Positions 17,604 to 25,346 of a stretch of DNA of 64,000 nucleotides are shown one piece after another. Below the pieces are notes generated by a model that saw nothing but the letters and a program-made list of their open reading frames with translations, searched no databases and had not been told where the DNA came from. The position numbers and the translations under genes were made by a program. The stretch spans positions 1 through 64,000 of the forward strand of contig NZ_QUHR01000012.1 of the NCBI RefSeq assembly GCF_003479605.1. The letters are read 5' to 3'. The DNA is from Roseburia sp. AF12-17LB. GTDB lineage: Bacteria > Bacillota > Clostridia > Lachnospirales > Lachnospiraceae. Every line of letters starts with the position of its first letter. Position 1 is the stretch's first letter.

Positions 17604-17815
17604 GATAGGGCGAAAGCCCGAGAGCGGGAAGGTGCGAAGCAGCTTCCCGCGTGCACTGCGGAGCTGGACCGAGATAGGGCGAAAGCCCGGGAGCGCGAAG
17701 AGGCGAAGCCGCTTCGTGCGTGCACTGCGGAGGAAGAGAAAGGAAATAGGGCGAAAGCCCGGGAGCGCGAAGAGGTGGAGCCGCTTCGTGCGCGCACTGC
17801 GGAGGAAGGTAAAGA
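17604..17815. repeat. Three tandem GC-rich hairpin repeats upstream of ispF
   Basis: Units start at 17604, 17673 and 17745 (periods 69 and 72 bp). Each has a GGGCGAAAGCCC hairpin, a second hairpin (unit 1 stem GCGGGAAG/CTTCCCGC; units 2 and 3 GCGCGAAG/CTTCGTGC), and the tail GCACTGCGGAG. The stem change at position 4 is compensatory on both sides. The GC content is far above the surroundings. The array sits directly before ispF and also keeps an ORF open in frame with it, but that looks accidental. Confidence 0.85.
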
Positions 17816-17844
17816 AGAAAGCGGAAAAAGAAAGGAAAAATCAC

Positions 17845-18384
17845 ATGCGAGTAGGAATGGGATATGATGTTCATAAATTAGTAGAAGGAAGAAAATTAAT
17901 CATAGGCGGAGTGGAGATACCGCACAGTCTTGGCTTGCTGGGACATTCGGATGCAGATGTATTGTTACATGCCATCATGGATGCGTTGCTGGGGGCAGCG
18001 GCTTTAGGAGATATCGGAAAGCATTTTCCGGATACAGACCCGGCATATGAGGGGATTTCCAGTATAAAATTATTGGAAGAAGTGGGACAGCTTTTAGAGA
18101 AAGAGAATTATGTCATTGATAATATCGATGCTACGATTATTGCCCAGAAGCCAAAGATGCGTCCACACATTGAGAAGATGGAAGAAAATATTGCACAGGC
18201 ATTGAAGATAGACGTCAGTCAGGTAAATGTAAAGGCAACCACAGAGGAAGGGCTTGGCTTTACCGGAAGCGAAGATGGAATCAGCTCCCAGGCAATCTGT
18301 GCTATCTCAAGTATCTATGAAAACAGCATAGCAGTAGGTGGCAGTGAACGAAATTGTGCAGGCTGCCCGGGATGCGGAAAATAA
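17845..18384 (+). CDS. ispF: 2-C-methyl-D-erythritol 2,4-cyclodiphosphate synthase
   Basis: This enzyme cyclises CDP-ME-2-phosphate in the MEP isoprenoid pathway. [22 protein letters not shown] carries the zinc ligands Asp8 and His10. [10 protein letters not shown] supplies the third zinc His, and [11 protein letters not shown] and [19 protein letters not shown] follow. The core ends at ~157. A 20-residue extra tail ends in CAGCPGCGK, unusual for IspF. ATG 17845 follows AAAGGA and matches the family start. The long upstream in-frame extension comes from GC-rich repeats and is rejected. No ispD is adjacent. Confidence 0.94.
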   Translation: MRVGMGYDVHKLVEGRKLIIGGVEIPHSLGLLGHSDADVLLHAIMDALLGAAALGDIGKHFPDTDPAYEGISSIKLLEEVGQLLEKENYVIDNIDATIIAQKPKMRPHIEKMEENIAQALKIDVSQVNVKATTEEGLGFTGSEDGISSQAICAISSIYENSIAVGGSERNCAGCPGCGK

Positions 18385-18454
18385 CTTTTCTATTGACAAA
18401 ATGGCAATTCGTGCATAAACTAGTAGCGTAAAAAGAATTTAAAAATGATTCAGA

Positions 18455-18703
18455 AATGAATTGATAAATGCAGTGAACGGAAAGAGTAGTATACATGCGT
18501 GAATAAAAGAGAGAGACTGTCATCGGCTGAAAGCAGTCTTGATTCCAAAGTATATGAAGTGCATCCGGAAGCAGTCCCGGTGAAAGCAAGTAGCCAGGAA
18601 CGAATAGCACATGTTACGTGTATTGAGGGAAAGCAGCAATGCTTTACTTAGAGTGGAACCGCGGAATAACTTCGTCTCTATATTTATATAGAGACGATTT
18701 TTT
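18455..18703 (+). promoter_or_regulatory. Cysteine T-box riboswitch
   Basis: The T-box sequence AGAGTGGAACCGCGG (18650-18664) is followed by a terminator hairpin CGTCTCTATA/TATAGAGACG and T6 (18673-18703). Stem I closes through CGGA/TCCG and GTATAC/GTATAT around a specifier loop with AGTA on one side and GAAG-TGC-A on the other. That reads specifier TGC (18560-18562) for cysteine. It controls cysE-cysS and probably the downstream operon in response to uncharged tRNA-Cys. Confidence 0.93.
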
Positions 18704-18740
18704 ACTTTATAGGAAATTGCTTTCCTGTAAAGTAAAAATC
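18700..18740. repeat. Partial copy of the dispersed repeat (first hairpin)
   Basis: ACTTTATAGGAAATTGC followed by TTTCCTGTAAAGTAAAAATCGC matches the opening hairpin of the repeats at 381 and 41341, inserted directly behind the T-box terminator. Confidence 0.7.
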
Positions 18741-18795
18741 GCATGCTTGCATGCATAAAGGAAAGAATCTATACAGTGAACAGGAGGCTGTAATC

Positions 18796-19473
18796 ATGGG
18801 TTTTATAAAAGAATTAAAAGAGGAATTTGAGATTATCAAGGAGCGTGATCCGGCATTAAAATCTCCAATGGAGGTTTTGCTTTATCCGTCATTTCGTGTT
18901 ATGCTTAGTTATAGGCGTGCACATAAGCATTACCTGAAGGGACATTTCTTCCGGGCAAGATATATTTCACAGAAAGCAGCAAGAAAAACCGGAATTGAGA
19001 TACATCCGGGTGCAGTAATTGGAAAAGGATTCTTTATCGACCATGGTACCGGCGTTATCATCGGAGAGACATCAATTATCGGAGATAATGTAACCTTATA
19101 TCAGGGTGTAACCCTGGGCGGAACCGGTAAGGAAACCGGAAAACGTCATCCGACCTTAGAGGATAATGTAATGGTAAGTGCCGGAGCAAAAATCATCGGT
19201 TCCTTTACGGTAGGCGAGAATTCGAAAATCGGTGCCGGAAGTGTGGTAATTGAAGAGGTGCCGCCAAATTGTACCGTAGTAGGTGTTCCGGGACGAATCG
19301 TAAAACGTAACAATGTAAAAATTCCGCGCAGTGATATGGACCAGTGCAATCTGCCGGACCCGGTACAGGAAGATATCAATGTATTGCAGCGGGAAAATTC
19401 AGAATTATGCAACCGTATCATTGATATGGAAAAAGAGATAAAAGCATTAAAGCAGGAAGTAGAAAAGAATTAA
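18796..19473 (+). CDS. cysE: Serine O-acetyltransferase
   Basis: This enzyme transfers acetyl from acetyl-CoA to L-serine, the first step of cysteine synthesis. An N-terminal helical region (1-65) leads into a left-handed beta-helix of hexapeptide repeats (~66-165) with the catalytic His pair in IHPGAVIGKGFFIDHGTG and the family motif GVTLGGTGKETGKRHP. A C-terminal coiled coil (~195-225) follows. ATG 18796 follows AGGAGG, so the earlier ATG at 18751 is not used. It is first gene behind the cysteine T-box, consistent with induction by cysteine starvation. Confidence 0.95.
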   Translation: MGFIKELKEEFEIIKERDPALKSPMEVLLYPSFRVMLSYRRAHKHYLKGHFFRARYISQKAARKTGIEIHPGAVIGKGFFIDHGTGVIIGETSIIGDNVTLYQGVTLGGTGKETGKRHPTLEDNVMVSAGAKIIGSFTVGENSKIGAGSVVIEEVPPNCTVVGVPGRIVKRNNVKIPRSDMDQCNLPDPVQEDINVLQRENSELCNRIIDMEKEIKALKQEVEKN

Positions 19474-19504
19474 ATAAGTAATTCCAGGAACGATGGAGGA
19501 TAAC

Positions 19505-20923
19505 ATGGAGAACAACGTAAAGATTTTTAATACCCTTACAAGAAAAGTAGAGACCTTTGTGCCAAACGAAGATGGCAAAGTGAAAATGTATACCTGCGGA
19601 CCAACCGTATATCATTTTGCACATATCGGAAATCTGCGCAGCTATATTATGGAAGATGTATTAGAGAAAACACTTCGCTACGCAGGTTATGATGTAAAGC
19701 GTGTCATGAACATAACAGACGTAGGACATCTTTCCAGTGATGCAGATACCGGTGAGGATAAAATGTTAAAGGGCGCAAAACGTGAGCACAAGACCGTTAT
19801 GGAGATTGCAAAGTATTATACCGATGCATTCTTTTCCGATTGCTCCAAATTAAATATCAAACGTCCGGATGTGGTAGAGCCGGCAACCAATTGTATCCCG
19901 GAATTTATTCATATGATAGAGGTACTTTTAGAGAAAGGCTATGCATATATTGCCGGAGAAAATGTATATTTTGATACATCAAAATTAGATGATTATTATG
20001 TATTCTCCAGCCAGAGCGAAAAAGAGCTGATGGTAGGTGTCCGTGATGACGTATCTGAGGATGAAAATAAGCGCAATAAGAGTGATTTTGTATTGTGGTT
20101 TACCAAGTCCAAATTCGATAACCAGGAACTGAAATGGGATAGTCCATGGGGCGTTGGTTATCCGGGCTGGCATATCGAGTGCTCCTGTATCAGCATGAAG
20201 CATTTAGGCGAATATATGGATATTCACTGTGGTGGTGTGGATAATATTTTCCCACATCATACCAATGAGATTGCACAGAGTGAAGCATATCTGGGACATA
20301 AATGGTGTAATTACTGGTTCCATGTGCATCATCTGAATGATAAATCAGGAAAAATGAGTAAATCCAAGGGAGATTTCCTGACCGTTTCCTTATTGGAAGA
20401 AAAAGGTTATCTGCCGCTGGTATATCGTATGTTCTGTCTGCAGTCCCATTACAGAAAGCCATTGGAATTCTCTTATGAAGTAATGGATAATATGGAAAAT
20501 TCCTATGTAAAGCTTCGTAAGACCATTGCAAAACTGGATGCGTCTACAGAAGTAGAGCAGGATAAATTTGATGCATACAAAGAGAAATTCCTGCAGGCAT
20601 TAGAGGATGATTTAAATACTTCCATGGCACTGACTGTAGTATATGAAGTATTGAAAGCCGATATGACCGATGCAACCAAGCTTGCACTGGTAAAAGATTT
20701 TGATTATGTATTATCTCTTGATTTAGCAGCGGGAGAAGTGGCAAATCCTGCCGATGTAATCGATGCAGATTTAGAAGCATATGTATTAGAAAAAATCGAA
20801 GAGCGTAAGGCTGCAAAGAAAGAAAAAGATTTTGCCAAAGCAGACGCAATTCGTAATGAACTTTTGGAAAAAGGAATTGTCTTAGAGGATACCAGAGAGG
20901 GTGTAAAATGGAAAAAGGCATAG
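19505..20923 (+). CDS. cysS: Cysteinyl-tRNA synthetase
   Basis: This class I synthetase charges tRNA-Cys. It shows the Zn-binding Cys in YTCGPTVYHFAHIGNLRS, where the HIGN variant serves as the HIGH motif, the GWHIECS zinc segment, and KMSKSKGDF (KMSKS) near 270. At 472 aa it has normal family length. ATG 19505 is preceded by GGAGG. It follows cysE by 31 bp and overlaps the start of mrnC by 16 bp, so it is in the T-box operon. Confidence 0.96.
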   Translation: MENNVKIFNTLTRKVETFVPNEDGKVKMYTCGPTVYHFAHIGNLRSYIMEDVLEKTLRYAGYDVKRVMNITDVGHLSSDADTGEDKMLKGAKREHKTVMEIAKYYTDAFFSDCSKLNIKRPDVVEPATNCIPEFIHMIEVLLEKGYAYIAGENVYFDTSKLDDYYVFSSQSEKELMVGVRDDVSEDENKRNKSDFVLWFTKSKFDNQELKWDSPWGVGYPGWHIECSCISMKHLGEYMDIHCGGVDNIFPHHTNEIAQSEAYLGHKWCNYWFHVHHLNDKSGKMSKSKGDFLTVSLLEEKGYLPLVYRMFCLQSHYRKPLEFSYEVMDNMENSYVKLRKTIAKLDASTEVEQDKFDAYKEKFLQALEDDLNTSMALTVVYEVLKADMTDATKLALVKDFDYVLSLDLAAGEVANPADVIDADLEAYVLEKIEERKAAKKEKDFAKADAIRNELLEKGIVLEDTREGVKWKKA

Positions 20924-21369
20924 ATTCCCATATCAAAGAATATTTTGACCTGCCAAAGGTGGATGTAGCAACCTACTCCCCTTTGGCACTTGCCTACATA
21001 GGAGATGGCATTTATGACCTTGTCATAAGAAGCATTGTAGTTGGAAAAGGCAATACCAAGGCATCCCGTCTGCATCAGACCACCAGCCATCTGGTGAAAG
21101 CACATGCACAGGCAACGATGATGGAGACACTGACTCCAATGCTTACGGAAGACGAAACGGAAATTTACCGCAGAGGCAGAAATGCCAAGTCTCCGACCAT
21201 GGCAAAAAACGCAACTATGTCAGATTATCGCCGTGCCACCGGCTTTGAAGCATTGATGGGCTATTTATATCTGACGGATCAGTTTGAGCGGATTTTGGAA
21301 CTGGCGAAAGAAGCAATCAGACACTATAATGTGAAGACCGGAAAGAATGATCTGGCAGGAGGAAAGTAG
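20908..21369 (+). CDS. mrnC: Mini-ribonuclease III
   Basis: This 153-residue protein carries an RNase III catalytic domain without a dsRNA-binding domain. The family matures 23S rRNA ends in Firmicutes. Signature residues are in SPLALAYIGDGIYDLVIRS and ATGFEALMGYLYL (the second acidic cluster). The start lies inside the 3' end of cysS, with GAGGGTG as ribosome site, so translation is coupled. The order cysS-mrnC-rlmB is conserved in Firmicutes. Confidence 0.93.
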   Translation: MEKGIDSHIKEYFDLPKVDVATYSPLALAYIGDGIYDLVIRSIVVGKGNTKASRLHQTTSHLVKAHAQATMMETLTPMLTEDETEIYRRGRNAKSPTMAKNATMSDYRRATGFEALMGYLYLTDQFERILELAKEAIRHYNVKTGKNDLAGGK

Positions 21370-21370
21370 A

Positions 21371-22135
21371 ATGGAAGAAATGCAGATGGAAAACACACAG
21401 GCAGAAAGCACGAAGATAGAAGGAAGAAATGCAGTTTTAGAAGCATTTCGTTCCGGAAAAACCATAGACAAGCTGTTTGTATTAGATGGCTGTAAAGACG
21501 GTCCCATTCAGACCATTTTAAGAGAAGCGAAAAAGCATGATACGCTGGTACAGTTTGTTGCAAAGGAACGTTTAGAGCAGTTGTCAGAGACGAAGAAGCA
21601 TCAGGGTGTCATTGCCATGGCAGCAGCATTTTCTTATGCAACGGTAGAAAATATTTTAGAAAATGCCAGAAGGAAAAATGAAGCACCATTTGTCATTTTG
21701 CTGGATAATATTGAAGATCCGCACAATTTGGGTGCAATTATCCGTACTGCCAATCTGGCAGGTGCCCATGGCGTCATTATTCCAAAGCGCCGTGCAGTGG
21801 GACTGACCGCTACCGTAGCAAAGGCTTCTGCAGGAGCCATTTATTATACACCGGTAGCAAAGGTAACCAATCTTACCAATACCATCCGGGAATTAAAGGA
21901 GCAGGGCATGTGGTTTGTCTGTGCAGATATGGGTGGCACAACCATGTATGATCTGGATTTAAAAGGTTCTATCGGACTGGTTATCGGAAATGAAGGAGAA
22001 GGTGTCAGCAAATTAGTAAAAGAAAACTGTGACTTTGTGGCATCGATTCCAATGAAGGGAGATATTGACTCCTTAAATGCATCGGTAGCAACAGGTGTTT
22101 TAGCTTATGAAATTGTAAGACAGAGATTAAGTTAA
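21371..22135 (+). CDS. rlmB: 23S rRNA (guanosine-2'-O-)-methyltransferase, RlmB/TrmH family
   Basis: This SPOUT methyltransferase uses SAM to 2'-O-methylate rRNA. An N-terminal L30e-like RNA-binding domain (IEGRNAVLEAFRSGK, ~15-90) precedes the knotted domain, with ILLDNIEDPHNLGAIIRTAN, VIGNEGEGVS and SIPMKGDIDSLNASVATGV motifs. ATG 21371 follows GGAGGAAAG right after the mrnC stop. Target position is inferred from the family (G2251 in E. coli). Confidence 0.93.
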   Translation: MEEMQMENTQAESTKIEGRNAVLEAFRSGKTIDKLFVLDGCKDGPIQTILREAKKHDTLVQFVAKERLEQLSETKKHQGVIAMAAAFSYATVENILENARRKNEAPFVILLDNIEDPHNLGAIIRTANLAGAHGVIIPKRRAVGLTATVAKASAGAIYYTPVAKVTNLTNTIRELKEQGMWFVCADMGGTTMYDLDLKGSIGLVIGNEGEGVSKLVKENCDFVASIPMKGDIDSLNASVATGVLAYEIVRQRLS

Positions 22136-22147
22136 CAGGAGAGAGAG

Positions 22148-22744
22148 ATGCAATCTTATCAGAATATGAGTGATGAGGAATTAATTGCAGCACTTCGTAG
22201 TGGTGAAAAAGAAATTACAGATTATCTGATGGACAAATACAAGAGTCTGGTTAAGAAAAAAGCAAAAGCACTTTATCTCATTGGTGGTGAGACGGACGAT
22301 TTGATTCAGGAGGGAATGATTGGTCTGTTTAAAGCTGTCCGGGATTATCAGCCGGATAAAGACAGCAGCTTTTTTCATTTTGCAGACCTTTGTATTGCAA
22401 GGCAGATGTATACAGCGGTGGAGGCTTCCAATCGGAAAAAGCATGCACCGCTCAATTCGTATGTACCACTTTATGCAGATAGTGAGGATTCGGAAGGCAG
22501 GAATCTGGCGGATGTGTTGGAGACTATAGATGAGGCGAATCCGGAGAATTTATTTATCAGTCAGGAAGACCGGGAAGATTTCAAGCGGAAAGTAAATGAA
22601 ACTTTAAGCAAAATGGAACAGGAAGTGTTGTCGTATTATCTGCAGGGCTTTCGCTATGAGCAGATTGCAGAAGCTATGGGAAAAGAGCCGAAGGCTGTGG
22701 ATAATGCGTTGCAGCGTTTAAAGAAGAAGTTGAAAGGGAAGTAA
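22148..22744 (+). CDS. sigH: RNA polymerase sigma factor, SigH type
   Basis: This 198-residue sigma-70 family factor has region 2 (DDLIQEGMIGLFKAVRDYQPDKDSSF) and region 4 (EQVLSYYLQGFRYEQIAEAMGKEPKAVDNALQRLKKKLKG). The conserved cluster position after rlmB supports SigH (Spo0H), the stationary-phase/early sporulation factor, over other alternative sigmas. The ATG follows AGGAGAGAG, 12 bp after rlmB. Confidence 0.88.
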   Translation: MQSYQNMSDEELIAALRSGEKEITDYLMDKYKSLVKKKAKALYLIGGETDDLIQEGMIGLFKAVRDYQPDKDSSFFHFADLCIARQMYTAVEASNRKKHAPLNSYVPLYADSEDSEGRNLADVLETIDEANPENLFISQEDREDFKRKVNETLSKMEQEVLSYYLQGFRYEQIAEAMGKEPKAVDNALQRLKKKLKGK

Positions 22745-22748
22745 CAGC

Positions 22749-24920
22749 ATGAAAAATATCATTCACATTTTTCGTAAGGACGTAAGAGGACTTTGCAGGA
22801 ATTTTTTCGCACTGGTCATTGCAATCGGATTGTGTTTTATTCCATCTTTGTATGCATGGTTTAATATTTATTCCAACGAGGATCCTTATGCCAACACCGG
22901 AAATATCTATATTGCAGTGGCATCTGAAGATGAAGGAATGAAATTAGAGGATGGCACAACCGTCAACATGGGTGCTCAGGTGATGGAGCAGTTGAAGGAG
23001 AATAAGTCCATAGGCTGGCAGTTTGTAGACAGCTCTGATGAAGCAATCAGCGGAGTAGAAAGTGGAAAATATTATGCGGCAGTAGTTATAAGTGACCGTT
23101 TTTCCGAGAGCATGTTCAGTATTTTTACAGAAGGTCTGGAGAATCCGACCATTACATATTATGAGAATGAGAAGAAAAATGCCATTGCAACGAAAATTAC
23201 CGATACTGCAGTGAGCACATTAAAGTCCAGTATCAATGAGACATTTCTTGAGACAGCGGCAAGTGCCATGTTTGCCCAGATGGATAATCTTTCTGAGAAA
23301 ATAAGTGAAGATGGCGGTGTGGATGGATTCCGCCAGAAATTAGAGCAGCTCAGCCAGAATTTAAAGGACTATGATGCCATGATAGACAGCTTCCTATCCG
23401 GAAATGAAGAACTGAGCGCAGGGATTGATGAAGCCAATTCCAGTGTGTCAAAGGTGGAAGATAAAATTGATTCAGCTGTAAATTCCCTAAATGGAACAAA
23501 GACACAATTAGACAGTACGGATACTACACTTTCAGATTTTTCCAAGAATGTGGAGACAACCTTAACGGATATTGAGAATTCTTTGAATAAGATTTCAACG
23601 GATATTACCAATGCCGGGCTGGGAGATTCTGCCAAGAAGACAACTGAAAGTATTGAGACAACAACGGATGATATTAAGACTTTAAATGACCAGTTGCAGT
23701 CGCTTTATGGAGCAATCAGTGGACTCAAGACAGATGAGAGCTTTACGGACGAGCAGAAAACGGATATGGATGATGTGATGTCACAGATTGATGCGTTGAA
23801 GCAGGATGCAGAAGAAATGCAGAAGCTTTTAGAGACACTGATGCCGGACAATGCATCAGATGCAGTAAAAGATGCGGTAGATACTGTGACAGGCGGAATG
23901 AATACAGCATTGTCTACCTGCAGCAAGACCATTGAAAATATGAAGAATGTATACACCAATAATCTGGTGCCTGGAGTATCCGGAATATTGGATACGGCAT
24001 CCCAGATACTGGTCAATGTAACCAATCTTTTGAATAATCTGAATAATACATTAGGTGACATGGAAACCATTTTCGATGGAACCTTAGATATGGTAGATGC
24101 TACAGATGAAAGCTTTACACAGATTCAGACATTGCTGAAGACCTGTGATACAAAGATAGAAGAGGCAATCAGCAAGCTGAATGAAGCATCGGAAGATGAA
24201 CAGATGCAGATTATCATGGAACTTTTGGGCGGCGATCCGGAATCCTATGGTAAATTCTTTGCACAGCCGGTAAAAGTGGAGACAAAGCAGGTTTATGAGA
24301 TTAAAAATTATGGTTCTGCGGTAGCACCATTTTATACGACATTGGCACTCTGGGTAGGCGGTATCGTACTGGTTTCCCTGATTAAGGTGAAGGCTTCTGA
24401 GAAGGATCTGACGAATCCGAAGCGTTATCAGCTTTTCCTTGGAAGATATCTCATTTTCTTTGTGATGGGACAGATACAGGCATTGATTATTGTGCTGGGT
24501 AATATTTATCTGCTACATTGTCAGGTGAAGAATCCGGTATTGTTCTGGTTTGCGGCGTCGCTGACGAGCTTTACCTTTACCTTATTAATCTATGCGCTGA
24601 CACTTTCCTTTGGCGATATCGGAAAAGCACTGGTGGTTGTAATGGTCGTTATCCAGATTGCAGGTTCCGGTGGAACGTATCCGATAGAGATATTGCCAGA
24701 ATTTTACCGGCGGGTATATATTTTCTTCCCATTCCCATATGCCATTAATGCCATGCGTGAAACCATTGGCGGCATGTATGGCGGAGCCTATGAGAAGAAT
24801 CTGGCAGAGCTTCTGATTTTCGCAGCAGCGGCATTGTTAATCGGACTGCTGATTCGCGTACCATTTATGGGTATCAATCATTTCGTGGAAAAGCGAATGA
24901 AAGATACGAAGATGATGTAA
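22749..24920 (+). CDS. YhgE/Pip-family membrane protein (first paralogue)
   Basis: This 723-residue protein has one N-terminal membrane segment (about 15-35, LVIAIGLCFIPSLYAWFNIYSN, the YhgE/Pip signature) and a long extracytoplasmic region (~40-510) rich in coiled-coil heptads. A C-terminal block of five to six membrane helices (~525-720) follows, resembling ABC-2 permeases (YPIEILPEFYRRVYIFFPFPYAINAMRETIGG). The function of the family is not firmly known; members include the lactococcal phage infection protein Pip. It starts 4 bp after sigH and forms a unit with the next two genes. Confidence 0.88.
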   Translation: MKNIIHIFRKDVRGLCRNFFALVIAIGLCFIPSLYAWFNIYSNEDPYANTGNIYIAVASEDEGMKLEDGTTVNMGAQVMEQLKENKSIGWQFVDSSDEAISGVESGKYYAAVVISDRFSESMFSIFTEGLENPTITYYENEKKNAIATKITDTAVSTLKSSINETFLETAASAMFAQMDNLSEKISEDGGVDGFRQKLEQLSQNLKDYDAMIDSFLSGNEELSAGIDEANSSVSKVEDKIDSAVNSLNGTKTQLDSTDTTLSDFSKNVETTLTDIENSLNKISTDITNAGLGDSAKKTTESIETTTDDIKTLNDQLQSLYGAISGLKTDESFTDEQKTDMDDVMSQIDALKQDAEEMQKLLETLMPDNASDAVKDAVDTVTGGMNTALSTCSKTIENMKNVYTNNLVPGVSGILDTASQILVNVTNLLNNLNNTLGDMETIFDGTLDMVDATDESFTQIQTLLKTCDTKIEEAISKLNEASEDEQMQIIMELLGGDPESYGKFFAQPVKVETKQVYEIKNYGSAVAPFYTTLALWVGGIVLVSLIKVKASEKDLTNPKRYQLFLGRYLIFFVMGQIQALIIVLGNIYLLHCQVKNPVLFWFAASLTSFTFTLLIYALTLSFGDIGKALVVVMVVIQIAGSGGTYPIEILPEFYRRVYIFFPFPYAINAMRETIGGMYGGAYEKNLAELLIFAAAALLIGLLIRVPFMGINHFVEKRMKDTKMM

Positions 24921-24939
24921 GAGAGCAGGTGAAGAGCAG

Positions 24940-25332
24940 ATGGAAAAGAAAGAAGATTATGAAAAGCTTTATGACATGCTTTTAGGCTATGAGAAGGAGA
25001 TTCATAAGAAGAACCAGAAACGTATCCGCATCGGATTGCGGTGCCTTATCATTATTCCACTGATTTTCCTGGCATTGTTATTCTGGACAGAAAGCTCAAA
25101 AATTGTATTTTTGATTCTGTGGATTGTATCGCTGTTTATTCTGGCAGGATATTTAATTTTCGTAGAATATTCGGACTATAAATTACAGGAAAAATTAAAT
25201 GAGATTTCTAACCGGGAGCAGCAGGAGAGAGATGCACTGATTGGTGATGGAATTGCCCAGGTAGAAGAACGGATTCGTACCGTACTTCAGACGGCAGAGC
25301 AGGAACTTTTAACGGATAGCACAAAGGAGTAG
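24940..25332 (+). CDS. Small two-helix membrane protein between YhgE/Pip genes
   Basis: The 130 residues contain a charged N-terminal helix, two membrane segments (about 28-46 CLIIIPLIFLALLFW and 50-70 ILWIVSLFILAGYLIFV), and a C-terminal amphipathic coiled coil. I do not recognise the family. The setting between two YhgE/Pip paralogues, 20 and 15 bp from each, suggests that it is a partner of these proteins. The ribosome site is weak (GAGAGCAGGTGAAGAGC). Confidence 0.75.
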   Translation: MEKKEDYEKLYDMLLGYEKEIHKKNQKRIRIGLRCLIIIPLIFLALLFWTESSKIVFLILWIVSLFILAGYLIFVEYSDYKLQEKLNEISNREQQERDALIGDGIAQVEERIRTVLQTAEQELLTDSTKE

Positions 25333-25346
25333 CAGAGGGATAACAC

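Noticed and set aside
17604..17815. CRISPR-like array
   Set aside because: Only three units, whole units repeat without unique spacers, and no cas operon is present; the Cas4-like domains here are parts of other proteins.
17533..17844. Long Arg-rich N-terminal extension in frame with ispF
   Set aside because: It translates the tandem hairpin repeats, has no good ribosome site, and the family start at 17845 has one.
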